Shown one piece after another: positions 62,402-64,000 of a stretch of DNA of 64,000 nucleotides. The stretch covers positions 310,001 to 374,000 of the forward strand of contig NZ_LNQB01000073.1 in NCBI RefSeq assembly GCF_001651875.1, read 5' to 3'. Numbering within the stretch: the first letter of the stretch is position 1; each line of letters starts with the position of its first letter. The translations under genes were made by a program, and so were the position numbers. A model generated the notes under the pieces. It did not search any database. It had not been told where the DNA came from and saw nothing but the letters and a program-made list of their open reading frames with translations. Origin of the DNA: Sinorhizobium saheli (GTDB lineage: Bacteria; Pseudomonadota; Alphaproteobacteria; Rhizobiales; Rhizobiaceae).

Positions 62402-63310
62402 ATGCAGGCGGACGGCATTCCGGGTTTCGCGCTGACCGTTGCGGCGCCGGCGAAGATCAATCTGGCGCTGCACGTCGTCGGCCAGCGTGCCGATGGCCAT
62501 CATCTTCTGGAGAGCCTCGTCACCTTTGCCGGTTGCGGCGACCGCATTGGTCTCGAACCGGCGGATGCCGACCGCTTCACGCTGTCGGGCCGCTTTGCGG
62601 CCGATGTGCCGCTTTCCGGCGGCAAAGGCGGCAATCTCGTGCTGAGCGCCCGCGACCTCTTGCGGCATGAGCTCACTTTTGAGGGCGCGACCGCCGGGCC
62701 CGTTCACCTGCACCTCGAAAAGAACCTGCCGGCCGCCTCGGGAATTGGCGGCGGCTCGGCAGACGCGGCCGCGACGCTTGGCGGACTGCTGATGCTCTGG
62801 GGCGCCTCGTTGGCGCCGGCAAGGCTCCGGCGTCTCGCGCTCGCGCTCGGTGCCGACGTTCCGATGTGTCTCGAGAGCCGCCCGCTGCTGGCAAAGGGGA
62901 TCGGCGAGGAGATCACCCCCCTGCCCGACCTGCCATCCTTCGCAATGGTGCTCGTCAATCCGCTCGCCCCCGTCTCCACCCCAATGATCTTCCGGAGGCT
63001 CGTCAAGAAGGACAACCCGCCGCTTGCCTTGCCGGAATGCGCAGGCTTCACGGACGACTGGCTGGCGGCGATCGCCGCCATGCGCAACGACCTGGAGCCG
63101 CCGGCGCGCGCCCTCGAGCCGATGATCGCAGACACATCGGCCGCGTTGACGGCCGCGGGCGCCGCGCTCGTCCGGATGTCCGGCTCGGGCGCGACCTGCT
63201 TCGGGCTGTTCGATGACGATGCAAGCGCCGCGTCTGCCGCCGAGAGCATTTCCGCCGCGCATCCCAAATGGTACGTTCAGGCGACGCGATCCGCAGGAAA
63301 GAGAGGATAA
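62402..63310 (+). CDS. ispE: 4-diphosphocytidyl-2-C-methyl-D-erythritol kinase
   Basis: GHMP kinase (302 aa) phosphorylating CDP-ME in the MEP pathway. Motifs are APAKINLALHVVGQRADGHH at the start, the ATP loop KNLPAASGIGGGSADAAA, and the C-terminal VRMSGSGATCFGLF. Start ATG 62402. Together with dxs at 11185 it makes two MEP enzymes in this window; dxr, ispD/F, G and H are elsewhere. moaB begins 7 nt downstream. Confidence 0.96.
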   Translation: MQADGIPGFALTVAAPAKINLALHVVGQRADGHHLLESLVTFAGCGDRIGLEPADADRFTLSGRFAADVPLSGGKGGNLVLSARDLLRHELTFEGATAGPVHLHLEKNLPAASGIGGGSADAAATLGGLLMLWGASLAPARLRRLALALGADVPMCLESRPLLAKGIGEEITPLPDLPSFAMVLVNPLAPVSTPMIFRRLVKKDNPPLALPECAGFTDDWLAAIAAMRNDLEPPARALEPMIADTSAALTAAGAALVRMSGSGATCFGLFDDDASAASAAESISAAHPKWYVQATRSAGKRG

Positions 63311-63317
63311 TCCCGAG

Positions 63318-63869
63318 ATGCCCGGCATCGACGAAGCACGAACCTTCATTCCCGTCGGCATCGCCGTGCTCACGGTCTCCGACACACGCACGCTCGCGGA
63401 TGACAAATCCGGCGACACCCTCGAGGCCCGCATCCGCGAAGCCGGCCACCGGCTCGAGGCGCGCGCCATCGTTCCGGACGACCGCCAGAAGATCTACGAT
63501 CAGGTCAGTGCCTGGACGCTCGATGAGGCGATCGACGTGGTCATCACCACCGGCGGCACCGGATTCACGGGCCGCGACGTGACGCCGGAGGCACTGGAGC
63601 CGCTTTTCGAAAAGCGCATGGACGGCTTCTCCGAAGTGTTCCACCGCATCTCCTACGACAAGATCGGTACGTCGACGATCCAGTCGCGCGCCACGGGCGG
63701 CGTCGCCAATGCCACTTTCATCTTCGTCCTGCCGGGATCGCCCGGCGCCTGCAAGGATGCCTGGGACGGCATACTGAAGCAGCAACTCGACTACAGGCAC
63801 ATGCCCTGCAATTTCGTCGAGATCATGCCGCGGCTCGACGAGCACCTCCGACGCGGCAGCTCTTCTTAG
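63318..63869 (+). CDS. moaB: Molybdenum cofactor biosynthesis protein B
   Basis: A 183-aa MoaB/MogA-fold protein that adenylylates or binds molybdopterin. [36 protein letters not shown] and [13 protein letters not shown] are the family motifs. AGAGGA precedes ATG 63318, 7 nt after ispE, so the two are in one operon. The stop TAG at 63867-63869 leads directly into an AGCATTTTGC repeat. Confidence 0.95.
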   Translation: MPGIDEARTFIPVGIAVLTVSDTRTLADDKSGDTLEARIREAGHRLEARAIVPDDRQKIYDQVSAWTLDEAIDVVITTGGTGFTGRDVTPEALEPLFEKRMDGFSEVFHRISYDKIGTSTIQSRATGGVANATFIFVLPGSPGACKDAWDGILKQQLDYRHMPCNFVEIMPRLDEHLRRGSSS

Positions 63870-63974
63870 AGCATTTTGCAGTCGGGTGGGGTCACCTGAC
63901 GTCGCACAAATTCGGCAACAAAAAGATGGAGCTGTGGCGCGAACGCAAGTGAGTGCGTCCCGCTCCAGCCGCGC
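63870..63974 (+). repeat. Stop-codon-proximal AGCATTTTGC repeat, copy after moaB
   Basis: AGCATTTTGCAGTCGGGTG-GGGT-CACCTGACGTCGCACAAATTCGGCAA, then GAGCTGTGGCGCGAACGCAAG and a closing CGCTCCAG, beginning at the base after the moaB TAG. It is nearly full length (compare 33272-33373). Confidence 0.8.
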
Positions 63975-64000
63975 AAGTATCGCAACAGCACTGCGGCGTC

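Noticed and set aside
1-64000. tRNA, rRNA, IS element, prophage or plasmid origin
   Set aside because: Searched by eye for cloverleaf cores, transposase motifs, integrases and repA; none supported.

Overview
The window reads as chromosomal DNA of a Sinorhizobium/Ensifer-type rhizobium (Alphaproteobacteria, Rhizobiaceae). The evidence is high GC, CTTGAC-N17 type promoters, a bioMNY biotin ECF operon, an mctR-mctS-mctP monocarboxylate uptake locus, RIME-like palindromic intergenic elements, and the HDAC-xseB / dxs / tlyA / RNA-methyltransferase gene order. I assign no species. There is no tRNA, rRNA, IS transposase, prophage or CRISPR array; the content is mostly core metabolism with a few accessory inserts.

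Layout. 0-8.5 kb: partial tldD, a YcaQ-like winged-helix protein, the biotin transporter bioM-bioN-bioY followed in the same operon by an AMP-forming acyl-CoA ligase and a thiolase that lacks the usual second catalytic Cys, then a convergent thioesterase and an MDR reductase. 8.5-15.2 kb: HDAC-like amidohydrolase, xseB, pirin, dxs, tlyA and a 23S m5U-type methyltransferase. 15.2-18.7 kb: an accessory segment (GST / AHSA1 / ArsR operon and a Zur-type zinT) bounded on the far side by a decayed second copy of the methyltransferase 3' end. 18.7-25.6 kb: enoyl-CoA hydratase and acyl-CoA dehydrogenase, a secreted GH25 protein, and a Rieske oxygenase/reductase pair (gbcAB type) preceded by a cobalamin riboswitch. 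25.6-28.8 kb: uncharacterised protein, Sua5/TsaC, and a D-2-hydroxyacid dehydrogenase type flavoprotein. 28.9-35.2 kb (minus strand): DUF3311-mctP and mctS-mctR. 35.3-42 kb: a five-repeat DUF1217 protein, a DUF6101-like protein, a 34-aa small protein, ubiA, an AraC regulator and an Fsr-type MFS exporter. 42.2-45.6 kb: a PotD-like periplasmic protein overlapping a membrane GGDEF-EAL protein, i.e. an NspS-MbaA-like polyamine/c-di-GMP module. 45.7-50.4 kb: purD, an HPE1-like secreted protein, DUF523, LysE exporter, cupin, AraC. 50.4-59.3 kb (minus strand): glyQ and glyS separated by lemA and DUF2207, plus an S49 peptidase, a TrmN6-type methyltransferase and small proteins. 59.4 kb to end: long-chain polyprenyl diphosphate synthase, a TPR lipoprotein-like protein, ispE and moaB.

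Themes. Isoprenoid/quinone supply is spread through the window (dxs, ispE, polyprenyl synthase, ubiA). Sensing and uptake modules are the most interesting parts: MctSR-MctP with a tandem 11-bp site upstream, the NspS-MbaA-like pair, and the B12-riboswitch-controlled betaine demethylase. A repeat family beginning AGCATTTTGC starts exactly at the stop codon of five different genes, always in the gene's own orientation, which suggests a mobile 3'-end/terminator element.
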